Positions 1 to 13,100 of a DNA stretch of 64,000 nt are shown one piece after another; within the stretch, counting starts at the first letter, position 1; every line of letters begins with the position of its first letter. The notes under the pieces were generated by a model. The model saw only the letters and a list, made by a program, of their open reading frames with translations. It was not told the origin of the DNA and did not search any database. The translations under genes were made by a program, and so were the position numbers. The stretch comes from Arcuatula senhousia (lineage: Eukaryota; Mollusca; Bivalvia; Mytilida; Mytilidae), in NCBI GenBank assembly GCA_963971305.1, contig OZ020305.1, forward strand, positions 2,885,001 to 2,949,000, in the 5' to 3' direction.

Positions 1-2753
1 CCATCAACATCACTGCAGTCCATCTGTCTCAATGTCCAGTTCTTTTCTCCAAGACCAAAAATCTCCTGCACGTTGTAAGCATTGATGTCTATTCTTGCAA
101 CTGCATTGTTTTCCTACAATAAGATGTTTTCGAAATGAGAGACGTGTGGCTAAGAAAAAGCCACATTTTGGTTACATTTCACATTTAAATACCTTTGTAA
201 ACTTTGTTTTTTGTTTGATTTTTTTGTTGAAATCTTTTGTTGTACAGATATGTAAGGACAATATTTATAGCATTGTGAAGTGTTAAACTCGTTGTTGAAG
301 TCTGTTTTGGTTGAACGTCACGTAACATTTTTAACTGCTATAGAAATAGTATAATTTTTTGTTCTGTTTAATACGTCAGTTTTAATTCAACAAGATCTAG
401 TTGAAAACTAAGTGACACCTATAATGCAGAAAGATGGGGATATTCGCTGTCACTAACATACTCACGGGCATTGAAACAAAGGCGAATCTTTGGTCTCTGC
501 TAATAGTAACATCTTCTGGCTCCAAATCCTGCCACATTTCGTTGACTATGTTTCCTCCATTGTGGTTACCTCGGTACACCCATCTGACTCCCTTGTTTAA
601 GTATTCGCCTTCTCTGTACAAATAGATTGTTTACTGATTGAATAATATCATTGAAAAAGGGTGTTAAATTGATAAAGGCAATTATGTAATCATAACATGA
701 ATCGACGATTAAACCATATTCATAAATGACAATAACTATTACTTGGACATACCTGCAATGTTAGGACAACCTCCCATTTAAAGAAAACTATAGGATGAAA
801 GATTAAAGAAGAAAGAAAAAAAGTGACCAATGGGTAGCCCGAACACTGTGATGTATTGAAACTTGTCTATCTTTTTAAGTGTTTTATTGGCATATGGCTA
901 AAACAAAGGTGACAACAAAACAATGATCAATCTCGTATATCTAAGAACAAAAGACAAATCCATGCAGATATACCAGAGAAATTGAAGATTGCAATAGTCC
1001 TGGATTTGTTATACAAGGCTTTTCGGACAAAAACTCCCTCTTCAAACTACACCAATCATCGATACAAGCAGAAAATTTTATATCTTTAGAAACAGCAAAA
1101 TCTTGTCATACTCATATAATTACCTTCCGTCTATAAGGAACCGGAAGTTGATGGTTACGAATGCTGGGTATCCCTGGTCATTTCTTAACATGACGGTTAC
1201 ACTGCCATCAGGATCTGTGAATCTGTTTGCTGTAGGGTCGAGGTCACCTCTGCCTTCGTTTGCTATAACCAGTTTCTGACAATCGTCAGTGAATGCCAAA
1301 CCTTTTGGATCGACGCCAACTGAAACCAAATATTACCATATAATTTTACCAAAAAGAAAGAATTTTTAACGTTTGATTTTGATTTTTATGGTATATGTTA
1401 TTAACAAGCATGATACATTCTGTTCTTATCACGTATTAAAATGATTAATTTTACAACACTTTTGCTAAAACGAAATTGTGATGTTTAATTTTCCCTGAAA
1501 ATTTGCAAAAAATGTGTTTTAGTCAAATGAATGCGACTGCAAAATCTAAAGATAATCAAACCATAGGTTTCTTGAGAAAATTTTCATTGATAATAAAGGA
1601 GTTTCAACATTTTATATTTTGATAATTGGGCAGCTTGATTTCTTTAAATAAATGTGCCTGATTAAAACGTTCAAGTGATATTTAAGAGTTATTTCCCCTA
1701 GGTGTTCTACATCCCTTTAATTTATCAACGGATTGCTATTTTTAGTAACACTGCCTTTATATCTTAGCTAGTACCTGGTTCTCTTCCTAGTCTTAACAAG
1801 CTGGAATCTCCACGTTTGAAAGGTCTAAAGATCTCAATGTGTCCTTCCTTGGTCGGTATTGGTGATTCAAGACTTACTGCAACGGTATCAGGACATACCG
1901 CCACGTCATTAGCGCGGCCATTTTCAGAAGCACTAAACTGGTGAGTGTATAATATTCGAGGATTACTTGGGATACCCATATCCACCATGTGTAAAAGTCG
2001 AGGCTGCGATGATGCTGTTTGGGAACCTGTGAATACCAAATTAATTCAAAATTAGGTAGCCAATGATAATTTTTTTAATTTTCTTTTTTTTTACATCATT
2101 TCAAGCTCATATCTCAATGATATACAAGTAGCCGAATTAGCAATTCTTTGGATAAATTTTAAACAAACTTATTAAGATAAATCTTTAGTCTTGAGCAAGA
2201 GTACTAAATATATGACAAAATAACACGATATGCAGCATTTTTGCCAAATTATTTTTTTTGGTAATTTTTATAAAAGCTAGTTTTCGTATGAAACATTTTA
2301 ATTGTTTTTAAGAACTATAATCTCTTTTTATGATTTCTTACAAATAGTGTGCTTTTATTTTGAACGCTTAAAAACCGGTAGCATTTAAAGGATTGTAACT
2401 GAAAAGGACCAAGTCCGAGCAATTAAGAGGCAAAACAATCTTGGCACTTCTTTAAAGTTAACTAGTATTTTTTTAATTGACCAGTTAACACCATTTTTCA
2501 AATACCAAACCTAATTCTAACAAGCATGGGCATGTAAGTTTTGCCCGATCAAGAGTTATTAAACTGTACTGGTGTACTTACCTAATACATACATAATTCT
2601 TTCATTGTCATCATAAGCGGCCTTGTGGGCAGCCCCAGTCAACATTCCAAAGTTTTGTCCTTCATATGGAAACTTTAGGTATCCCAGTTTGTTTAAAGTA
2701 AATTGTCCGAAAGCCGACGAGAGTCCGAGGAGAAACACCAACACACCCCTCAT
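1..2753 (-). CDS. MSP130-like secreted protein, gene A (3' end beyond window)
   Basis: Coding exons in transcript order are 2753-2582, 2026-1775, 1319-1124, 613-466 and 113-<1. All internal junctions seen are GT-AG and keep frame (phases 1, 1, 2, 0), with sizes 172, 252, 196 and 148 nt. The product starts with a signal peptide (MRGVLVFLLGLSSAFG) and continues through family landmarks: VGVDPKGLAF, LVIANEGRG, DPDGSVTVMLRNDQG, DLEPEDVTIS and ENNAVARIDINAYNV. These match the choice-of-anchor I / MSP130 family, whose echinoderm members are skeletogenic cell-surface proteins and which also occurs in mollusc shell proteomes (family knowledge). The last visible exon reaches the ...DVDG site where genes B-D splice to exon 6, so five more exons should lie left of the window. 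It is closest in exon sizes and sequence to gene B. A role in shell mineralization is inferred from family only. Confidence 0.88.
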
Positions 2754-3700
2754 GCCTTAAAAGGAATACAAATATTACTATGATCGGTTTTTTATTTAAT
2801 GTCGGCGATATTCCAGTCATTATTGGTTGTATGTATGATAAGGATAAATATTTCTGCTATGAACATTCGCCTTTACAACGGCTTTGGCAGATCAAGGTGG
2901 TTGGGTAGCTGAATGATCGACCCACTACTTATGACAAATTTTGGTAAATCATTGAAAAACGATTAGCCTGATCCCTCGTTTGTCAGCCAAAAGGTACCTT
3001 CTAAGCAAGAGGTTCAAAGTAGCTTCCGATTTTATTCTTGTCAAAAAAGTGTTAATGACGGACCTGGCTAACTTCGGGGCAAACGATTCCATATCCTTCT
3101 TGAATATTTGAAGGATCCGCGGAACCATAGTAGCGTACACATGGATATCTTGATTTTTCTTATGGTTAATTATAAACTTTGATTGAATTCAATTTACAAT
3201 ATAGCAGATACTAGTATATGAATATATTTTTGATTTCTACTTCCCAGTTGTTCTGTGCAAAAACAGCACTTCTTAAAACCCTATACAATTGTAACTACAA
3301 TGTATAGTATGCTTTCGTTCTTATCCATGATTTGAATACAACTTTAATTCTGAAGATATCAAAGATACCAATGAGGCATTTGCATGTTAAACGTCAGAAA
3401 GGGCAAAGGCACGAAGAAACAGTTTAATATTGAGAGGGAACTTAGGTGATAATCGTTCATTTTGTCTATGTTGCCTTTGCAAATGTAAGGTTAAAAAAGT
3501 CCAGCCTTTTTTCATATCACAATTTCATATCACAGTTGTGTTGAAATGTGATAATAGTAATTCCTACCCACAAGCAATAAGTGTATATTGAGCAAATTAT
3601 AAAATTACCTGTTGACTGAAATAAAAAATAAAAATCCCGAATAACTTACTGTAATTGTAATGTTCGTTCTGTGAAAGGTCAAGCAGACACGTTTATCTCT
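2754..3700 (-). promoter_or_regulatory. 5' leader of gene A with predicted 5'UTR intron
   Basis: An acceptor (TTCCTTTTAAG then GC before the ATG at 2753) lies two bases upstream of the start codon. A consensus donor (ACA then GTAAGT) lies at 3650/3649, so a leader intron of about 0.9 kb is predicted. Genes B, C and D also have an acceptor 6-11 bases before the ATG, so a 5'UTR intron appears to be shared. No TATA box was identified with confidence. Confidence 0.45.
3355..3425 (-). repeat. Decayed tail fragment of retroelement family 1
   Basis: The minus-strand sequence resembles the terminal part of the family-1 retroelement tail, which reads roughly GGTTTTGTCTCTACCC ... TTGGTACCTCTGCTTC in cleaner copies at 16575-16662 and 28834 onward. 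It is heavily diverged. Confidence 0.4.
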
Positions 3701-4904
3701 CCGGTCTTATCTTACATCAGAACTAGAGGTGCGTGTCATTTAGTCAACTACTTATGTAAGAAAATTTTAGAAATCAATGTATGCCGTTTGTAAATATAAA
3801 CAGTGTACTGTCATGCAATATACGCACCCAAATAATGGTTTTTTTGGGGTTAAATTTTAACCTGTAATCAGAAAGGATTTTCAGTAGGTAGTGTTTTTCG
3901 CCCTTGCGACGCTAAATAGGATATTTAAAGGCGATGAACACGAAAATGATATACATGAACATGAAATGATGATGATGATAAGAAATGAAAAATGGGGTGG
4001 TTGGGCTGGAAAACAAAAGAACACCACAGGAAAAGGGGAGAGGTGGGTAGGGGCAGAAAATTTAGGCTATGTGGTGTATTACTTGGCGGTCCACAAAGGG
4101 ATCTATTACTAGCATGAAGCGTGACACTCTCGACACACGTTGGCCTACTATGGGTGCGGTCACGTCTTCCGCATTAGAGCCTGACGACTCCGGCGTTTAT
4201 TATGAAAGGACTGCCTCATGCAACCACCCGCCTAGAGCAGACATCCCAGTCGCTTTGTGGGCTAAGCGGCCTGACTAGATCTTAATTGGACTTTTATCGA
4301 CAAGCTTAACGCTGCTCTGGGCCTATTCGACTCCCGGGTCCCGCACGGGGGAAAATATTTAAAGTCCAGAATACTATTTTTAAATCTAGAATTTAGAATC
4401 AACCTTTAGGGAAGAGATACTAGGCAATATGCCAGGTTCAACGTACTAAGGGTGGCTAGTCATACTTGTGGAATACAACACTTTTCTTACTCTAATTTTA
4501 TTAAAGGTATTTTTCTTATTTTCCCTTTCAGAAACATTTCAGAAACATTAATGATTATTTTAGCACAGAGTTTTACCGGCTGCGGTTTACACGGGCACCT
4601 GCGGACGATCCAAAAACCCAAAACAAAACAACATTACTTGTGCATGACTTTTAACAAAGAAAATGACAAAAGGAGAAAAAGATTGACAGCAGTTTGATCC
4701 TAATCCGCTGCCCACCCTTTTCTCCTACTGCCCTTCTCTTTATAAAAAACGAACATACAAATGTACACTGTTAATTTGTTGGGCCGTCTTAAATTATATG
4801 TACTAGCTGTAATACCCAGAGATTTTGGGTTGTTTTTTTACTATGACAGTCCTTCTTAACTTCGATAAGTGCAAATATCGATAAATTACTTACAGGGGTA
4901 CGTT
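3700..4904. other. Intergenic stretch with a GC-rich block at about 4070-4350
   Basis: No gene is supported here. The block at 4070-4350 is clearly richer in G+C than anything around it and contains CG-rich words (CTCGACACACGTTGG, CCGGCGTTTATT, CGGGTCCCGCACGGGGG). Short open frames cross it, including 73 and 69 aa frames, but none resembles a known protein. It looks like a transferred or repeat-derived piece rather than an exon. Its origin is unknown. Confidence 0.35.
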
Positions 4905-5292
4905 GCTCCCAGGTTGTTGTCATCACTCAAGAAATTTTACGGACGACATCATGTACCTGTATACAAATACGGGATTTCTATCTCTCAGATGAGCACAGAT
5001 GTTGGTTTGACATAGAGTCATCCTTTCCGGATTTGATCAACACTTAATCGATCTTTGGCAACGTGACGGGTGTGCTATAGCAAACAGGAACTGCTTACTC
5101 TTCCGGAGTTCACTCTCGTTTCGACTTGAGTTCGCGTTGCTGAATGCGGTTTTGTTGTTATGTGTATGTGTGTTTTATGCTGTTATGTGGTTTGTTTTGT
5201 TGTGATGATTTTTCGTCTGCCGGTTTTGTCTTTGTCTTTACGGTTTAATGATACGGATTACCCCTTTGGTACACCTTTGCTTCTTTCATCGA
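4905..5292 (+). mobile_element. 5'-truncated retroelement, family 1: last codons plus 3' tail
   Basis: The first about 90 bases translate as KFYGRHHVPVYKYGISISQM and run to a stop. This matches the C-terminus of the family-1 reverse-transcriptase ORF. The rest (GGAACTGCTTACTCTTCCGG ... CCGGTTTTGTCTTTG ... CACCTTTGCTTCTTT) is the same tail that follows the RT copy at 29.64-30.0 kb. It is therefore a dead-on-arrival retrocopy rather than an anonymous repeat. Confidence 0.7.
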
Positions 5293-7100
5293 TAAATTAC
5301 TTAATACTTATAACAATATAATTGGATACATTGTTGGAGAAAATTTTACTATTCATTTTTTATTCCTATTGACTTTCTTGTAGACTTTAAGTCACGATTG
5401 AGTAGATAAGATATATTATCAACTTATTATTACCAATCATTTGAAAGATAAATTAACCGACATCTTAGACATGAACAGCTCACGAATTAGACACTCGATG
5501 CTATCAAAATCGTCATAATAAAACTGACCATTTTTACTATCTATGACCGAAATTTAACCAAGTCACCTTTTGTGCCTATTCAAGAATGACTTAGTTTTCA
5601 AGTTCACACCAATACGTACCCAATTTGACAACAAAAATCATTAAGCATGGTTAAGGTCCAACTACAATTCATACATATACAAACCGGTCATTAAAAGCGT
5701 CCTTCATTTATACTTGAGCATTTTTAACAAGAAACGGATTCATTGACTGGTTTACAATTGTCTGTTCAGTAGCCACATGAACTGTTCTACACTTTCGAAC
5801 TGACACTCAGACCGGAAGAGGACTAATTATTAATACTGTTCAACGCTCTACGCCACTTTCTGACAGTTTTAAAACTGTATATGCCATGTCAATAAGTAAT
5901 GGCATAATACGCCATTTCAAATGCACTGACAATTTGTGGACCAGTTTTACGTAATAAGTATCATTGTGTAAACAATACTTTATCTGTTGGTGTCATATGT
6001 TAGAACAATTTTATATGGAAGTCTTACTCAAGAAATTATTATGCCGACGTTCTCGCATATTATAGACGATTACAATAATTGTCTATATGGAAATAAATGT
6101 ATTTGGCCTACTTGATAAAAATGTGCATACTAGACCCAAATAACACAAAATCGGGTCATTTTAGGTTACACGATTTAGCACAGACGAGGACATGTACACG
6201 TGAAAATGTTTCGTATTGTTTGCTCTATGCTTGCAAGATATTAGGTCAGACTAATATTCAAGATTTTATCAAACGTGCATATGGGTCAACATTTCATATT
6301 TTGACCAACATACGTTATGAAACATTTATTTTTTGTAGTGTAAAGAGTATGACATGCTTTTATAGTCGGACCTTAAATGAGGTCCACACGATATACACAA
6401 TATAAATTATTATTTTGGACTCGTTACTACAAATAATATGTCCCCGAGAGTGAACACCAGCGCGACATGTCGAACATGGATCTAACCAGTCTAATATTTT
6501 TTAAAAATGCACATTGTTCAAATTTAAAACGTTGTCCATTTATTGCAAAAGATCATTCTTTGTGCTGGATTCTCTCGGCTAACTGTCTTCGGTGCAACAT
6601 TTGCCTTCAGATATGCATGAGTACCCATTTTCTTGCAATATGCCGTTTTATTGCAACTTGCACAAGTATTTGCACTAACTATTTTTTTTTAGAATTGAGA
6701 TTGAACTTTTTTATGCACAAGATTTACAGTGTACACATATAGTGGGACAATTTACTTTTTGTTACTAGAAAACTGCTGCTTATCAGCATAAAATTCATGG
6801 TACAACACGACGTTATTTGGTATCAAGTATACAATTGTATCTCATGAATAGATTATGATACCTCGAAGTCCGTTTTTCCGCTAAACCTGAGAAGATTTCG
6901 ATAGTTTTTAAAAGAACTGTACTGATGATTACGTGAACTCAACACATGTAATAGAAAGTTTTAGAAGTTGTTGTTGTTTGTTGAGTGCTATATATTCAGA
7001 AATACTAAAAAAAAATGTAGCACAGTTTTCGACGTTTCAGCCAACCGGCCTTCGTCATGAAATTTATTTTAGAACTGTGTTAGAGTTTTTTTAGTATATG
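5293..7100. other. Intergenic between genes A and B, no gene seen
   Basis: This stretch is AT-rich. The open frames at 6097-6405 and 6467-6742 have no recognisable domain and no splice or codon support. At about 6985-7110 a short inverted arrangement flanks a segment containing CAGCCAACCGGCCTTCGTC, which looks like a small repeat element. Confidence 0.5.
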
Positions 7101-7165
7101 ATATACACAACCAGAGATTTTAAAAATTAAGAAATAGATATAAAACATTCGTTAAAAAAATGGTT

Positions 7166-10100
7166 TTATTTTCGTTTTGCACTAAGTTGAACATGATACA
7201 GTCCAAGTGACCCTGATCCAGAACCAATAACATATACTAACATTTGTCCGTCAGGGGATTGACTTGGGTCAATTATTCTGAAAAAAATGTCAAAACAAAA
7301 CATTTCCATTGTAAACAGGTATTCATTGTTTATTTTAAATAAAGTTATCACAACATTCAAAGAATCAAACCGCGTATGGAGTAAACATATAGGTTTGTTG
7401 TGCTGCATATGCATTTTTCAAGGCACAACCTCTCTTAAGTTGTATTTGAAACAAGGCAACCTAAACTATCAAATAAACAAGTGTTCATACCCATAAGGCT
7501 CGAAAAAAGGTTACCAAAAACGGAACTCTTGGGTTCAAACCTTTAAACCTAATCTATTTACCTTTACCTCATATAGAATAGTGTTAGTTTTACGTATATT
7601 AGAAATCTAGTTAACCTCCATTCGAAATGCATAAGCTATAACATTAGGTTACATGTATGAGTTGATTTTGTTGTATATAACTTAAATTGTAGTCTTGGCC
7701 AATGAACGGTATAGCATATGGCTTGTTCAGGCCGATTCTGAATATATATTAATTCCGTGTTTAAATTCAAGCCAGGTCGTACCTTTTTACAAATTGAAGA
7801 AAACATTCACAGAATGACAATATTTACCCTATATCAGAAATAATGGCATCCCCAGCTTGGTCACTGTTATACAGTGTGGACCAGGTCTGACTGACCCCAC
7901 CGTCACGGTGGACGAACATGTGGGAAGGTACAAACAGCTCGTCACTGTATAGGTGGATAAATCCAGTTCTTGTCCCCACCACAACCATGGGTACATTGGT
8001 GGAACCTCCCAGGGGAAAGGATCCTATACCCAGACATGTAGGCTCTGTTCCCTGACAGAAAACAAGATAATATTGAAATTAATTTAAAACAACTTATTTT
8101 CGCGAGCGATTTATATTCGCAAATTTCACGAGGAACATAAATTCGCGAAAATATATCGTCGCGAACTAGCTCTTTTTCATGGTAATATTATTGTTGTTTA
8201 CCAAGAATCGTAAAAATAGATAGCCACGAAATTGCCATATGACAATGAACCGCGAAATGTTGTAGTCGGAAAAATAAATTGGTTCACAGTATTCGACCGT
8301 TTTTTAATTTACTTCACTGTCTTGGTAAAAACCGATTAAAACAAAGCTTCTTTGACATTTGAAACAATTTACAAACATTGAACAATTTGTGTGCTTTAAG
8401 GCGCTTATGTTATCTTTGTGAGAGAAAACAATTTGCATTTGCGTCATTCACTCTTAAATATTACGAGTCGAATAAATTGTTTAAACAACATATCTTGAAG
8501 AACCAACGTCTATCTTGAAAGAACATATATGCAGAAAAATCCTTTAAACTCTGACAAGATATTTGGAAAGTCTCGATCGCTTTTCACATATCGTGTTATT
8601 GTAAAGATTACTTTTTGCGAAATTTAAATGTAAATACTAGTTGTCGTTTCATATTTTATATCTATAATTTCTATAGATGGGACCAGTATGTATTATTTTC
8701 TGTTTATCATTTCATGTTGTGTTCATCTCCAGCGTTATTTACTTTCATGTATTTTGATTAAGTGTGCCGTCCCACATGCTTGAAAGTTCTTCTGTGGAAA
8801 GATCTTATAGTTTTAGCACTTGATAGCCAGGTGACTCCATTGTTATATTTAAATTCTGTTGTATGTTTTTTTTTAAATATATTGGCATCTAAGTTTGGAC
8901 CAAGTTTGTTTCTTGGTGGTTTAGTAAAAGTTTTCTGATTTTCTTTATACCCTGTTGTTTTTAATGTTTAGGACATTGTAAAGGTAGTCAAATATTTTTT
9001 TAAAAACCTTACGTAATCATCTGATCTCAGATCGGTTTCCTGCGTTGGGGATGCATTTAAATTACTGACGTCACCATTTAACAATGACTGGTACTTTTGT
9101 AATTCTTTAAGTTCTAGCTCTTCTCCCGTGTCGAAGGCCAAGGACATCGTGGAGGTCTCCCAGAGTGATACACTTCGGCCGCCATAGGCCGTGACGTTAC
9201 GTATTAACCTTGTAATGGAGTCTTGAGCATCAAAGTGCCTGATATGTAACCTACCTACATGGAAGAGGGAAAATGGTATGTATGTACACATGTATAATGG
9301 ATATATGCACTTTTAACAAACATTTGCACCCTTAAGGGCGGTTTTCTTCATTTTTTTAGTTTTGGTTTCATTTGGCAATTTAAGTTGTTTGGATGAGCAT
9401 CTTAGAAAAGTCAACTGAAATTTTGATGTAATTTAGTTTGATATCGCCGCCTTGAACAGAGCTAAATTCATTTTTTATTTCTGATATAAAATGTAACAAG
9501 ACATCATATTACCTAGTCGAGATGCATCCCTGACATCGGCAGATAAAGTTGTTCCTGTCCATGCACTCTCATCAAATTCACCACCTTAAAATCAGGAGGA
9601 TTTGTGTAAATTAGATATACCTCTTAGTTAAACTTTGGTTTTACTTTTGTACAATACAATGTCAATAAAAACTTGTTGTGCTCTTTTTTTATATTCAGCA
9701 TCAAAACGTGGAATTGTAAATCGAGCGAGATAATAGATTCAAATAAATAACTTTGTAATTTGATTTATCTTCCATTGATCATTCAAGTTCGGTAGTTTTG
9801 TTATTACCTTTATTTACCAGATTTGACACACTGAATAGGAAATTGCGACGAGTGTGCTAATATAGCAGGCAGGAACCGCTTACTCTTCCGGAGCACCTGA
9901 GTTCACTTTTGTTACGACTTGAGTTTGCGTTGCTGATTTCTATTCGGTTATTTTTTGCTGTTCTTGTTCGTGTTTACCGGTTTTGTCGTTGCCATTTTTG
10001 TACCTTTGACACTAGAATGCCCCATTGGTGCCCCTTTGCCTATATCTTAATGTAAAAAAAGACTATTTGGAATGCCTGCATATTTAACATATTGAAAGCA

Positions 10101-13100
10101 AATAAATTTATACCATTAGCTACAGCCAATGCCCGTCTAGAGTCGTCGAAGCCGTTGGGCGTGTTCAGTTGCTGTGCCGTGTACCTCTTGATGACACCTT
10201 GGTTTGCAGAAGCCAGATACTCTACTGTCTGACCCAGAGAGTTCACAAGTGGCACGACCTTAACGTCAGTGGGCTGGTACATAGAGGTCATTCGGTATCG
10301 GACAAGATTAGGACCTAACGATGGCGGAAAATTAATAAATAAAAGACCGTAAACTACAAATATCAACATAATGTTATAAGCAGTAAACCTCTGATCAGCA
10401 GCATTTGAATCAAAACATTTAAAGAATTAAAGAAACTTAATAATAAGCCAAATCCAGCATCGAAGATATCGACCGATGTAAAATCTTAATTATTTTTGCT
10501 TGTACACATTACTCAAACAAAAGTCTTGCATATCAGAGCATAAACAAACATGCGGTCTGTGGACTAACATGACTAACTTGCAATTGTCCTTACAAAAAAA
10601 AAGGATTAAGGTGTTTTTGGGCTATTAGAATTCTACTATAGATTCTGTTCATTTTTGGAACATTGATAGACCTTAATGTATAGATCAAAAATATTAAATA
10701 AAAAAGGGGGTCACCGTTCATTTTTAAGCACTATCAGCTTTCTAAAAATAGCAAAGTTTCAATATTTTTATATTGGTAATAAAGGGGAAAAAAGCTATAG
10801 AGGCACCGAAATATGAATTCCTACTATAGAATCATATGAAATTCTGGAAGAAAGTCCCTTTTCAAAAACTTTTCGAAATTGTCTGAAAAATATACAGGGT
10901 CACCGTTCATATTTTCAAGATATTCATGAAAAAAAATCCTGTTAATTCCATATACATGTAAATTATCTCCCTTTGATTTAGAACGGGAAATTCTAGAAAT
11001 GATTAAAATGTCATTGTTTGTATCCCAATTGCTTCTAATTTGATAAAATACATTATAGTATAAAAATGTTGTCTGCCAAGTTCAGTTAGTTCATCAATTG
11101 TATAAATTCAAATTCAAATATTTTATTGATTTAAAATCCAACTTACGATTATAATCAGCAACACATACATGGATACATAAAACAGACAATGATACAATAC
11201 AATTTTTACATATAATCAAACAACATTTTTCAGACAAGCAGGACTGAGGGGTCTATTATTCCAATTTATATTTATTAATTAATGTTCTGTTTTAATAAAG
11301 CTAGTTAAGCACTAAAATATATCATATAAAGCAAATCTTAATATATTGCATGGTGATACACATCTACTGAGTAATTATAATATAGTCTAACAGCATAGCA
11401 CTTTTCTCTCATTAGCCATATCAAAAATACCTAAAACGCATACTTTCATAATATCATATCATTGTATACAAAATTCCAATATGCGCAAAATGATGCCCAA
11501 TTTAAAAGCCTCGAGCCACCTTATTTTATACATTTTTCCTTTAAACTAAAGTCTTAATGTAGCATTTGTTGTTAAGCACTGATAAATTTATTTGTTAGAT
11601 TGAAAGCTAAACAACAGTCACACTACTATTAAAGAACACAACGGGTGGCATATTATTTGCATATCATATTAAGGAATTACCGCCATCTTGGTCACTAGCA
11701 TCCATTCTGTACAAACTTGAGTACCAGTCTTTAAGGCCCAAGGAGAATATTTCTTGAACATTATAAGCGTTCAGGTCTATTCTAGCCACGGCATTATTTT
11801 CCTAGTAAACAAATCAAATCAGCGAGTTTAAATGCCTTACGGAACTCAAGTCGCACCATATAGTTGAAAATTTGTATAAAAGTTTTTACAGTGTAATTTT
11901 TTTAGAACTCTTTGCAGGTTTCGGTAAAAAAAAAAACAATAAAACTTAAAAGATCCCAAGAATGATAAACAAGTATTCGCACAGTTTTGTAACTTAATTA
12001 CTAATACCAAGGCTATTTTACTGCAAGTTTTACACAAAAACAAAACATTTTTGTAAAAGGAATAAATATAGTGCTCACTGGTAATGAAACATAAGCAAAC
12101 CGTTGATCCAGACTGATGGCCACAGTCTCTGGTTCCATATCATCCCACATATTGTTGACAATTCCGTTTTGATGGTCTCCCTTGAAAACCCACCGCACAC
12201 CACGTGACAGGTAATCTACTTCCCTAATTTGTTACAAAAACAAATATGAACGAACTTTGATGAGAATGGCTATATCTTAAATATCACGATTTAGGTATAT
12301 ATTTGAACGTAAAGTCTTGAAAAAAACCAAATTATTATATGAGCAGAGAGTATCTTTGTAGTGTTTTCATAGGGGTTAGTGTTAGAGTTGGAAAAAGAGT
12401 CGCTTTAGACATTTTATGTAAGATTCGGATAAACCATTTCTTGCTTACCCCAATGCCTTTATATTTCGCTCCCTGTATGCTTTCACATGAACTTGAACAG
12501 GTGAACTTATAATAAAAAAATCAATTTTGACGTAAAAATGTCTTTAATACCTGTTTTGTAGTATGGTTTGAAAGCCGATGGTGACAAAGCTAGGAAAGCC
12601 ACCATCGCTCCTTAGCATTATTGTAACAGTCCCTGGAGGGTCGTAGAATTTCTGGTCCAAAGCAACATAATCTCCTCTGGCTTCGTTGGCTATGACAAGT
12701 TTCTGACAGTCTTGTGTGAATGCCATCCCCTTTGGATCAACACCAACTACACAATGGTTAGAATAAATGCAATGTTGGCATTCTTAGAAAATTAATATAA
12801 GTTTTTTGCTAAATGATTGCAATGCAGACATACTGACAATGTACATTGCAAAATGATTGCAATGCAGGTAAGTTTAAGATAAAATGAAAAGCATAGCAAC
12901 AATTATTGCTATCACAGGTGTTTTCAATGTTTTTGGCAAAAAAAAATCATACATGTCATGTATCGCAACAATGATATATGGTGGTATACGGTGGAAGGTT
13001 TAGAAGAAAAAAAGTGATTGCATTTCTTTTTACAATTAAAGATATTGCAAAATTATTTTCAATTATGTACAGTATGACTGATTGGACAATATTTCATGAA

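Noticed and set aside
6097..6742. Two consecutive ORFs (102 and 91 aa) between genes A and B
   Set aside because: No domain, signal peptide, homologous exon pattern or convincing splice sites; likely chance in AT-rich DNA.
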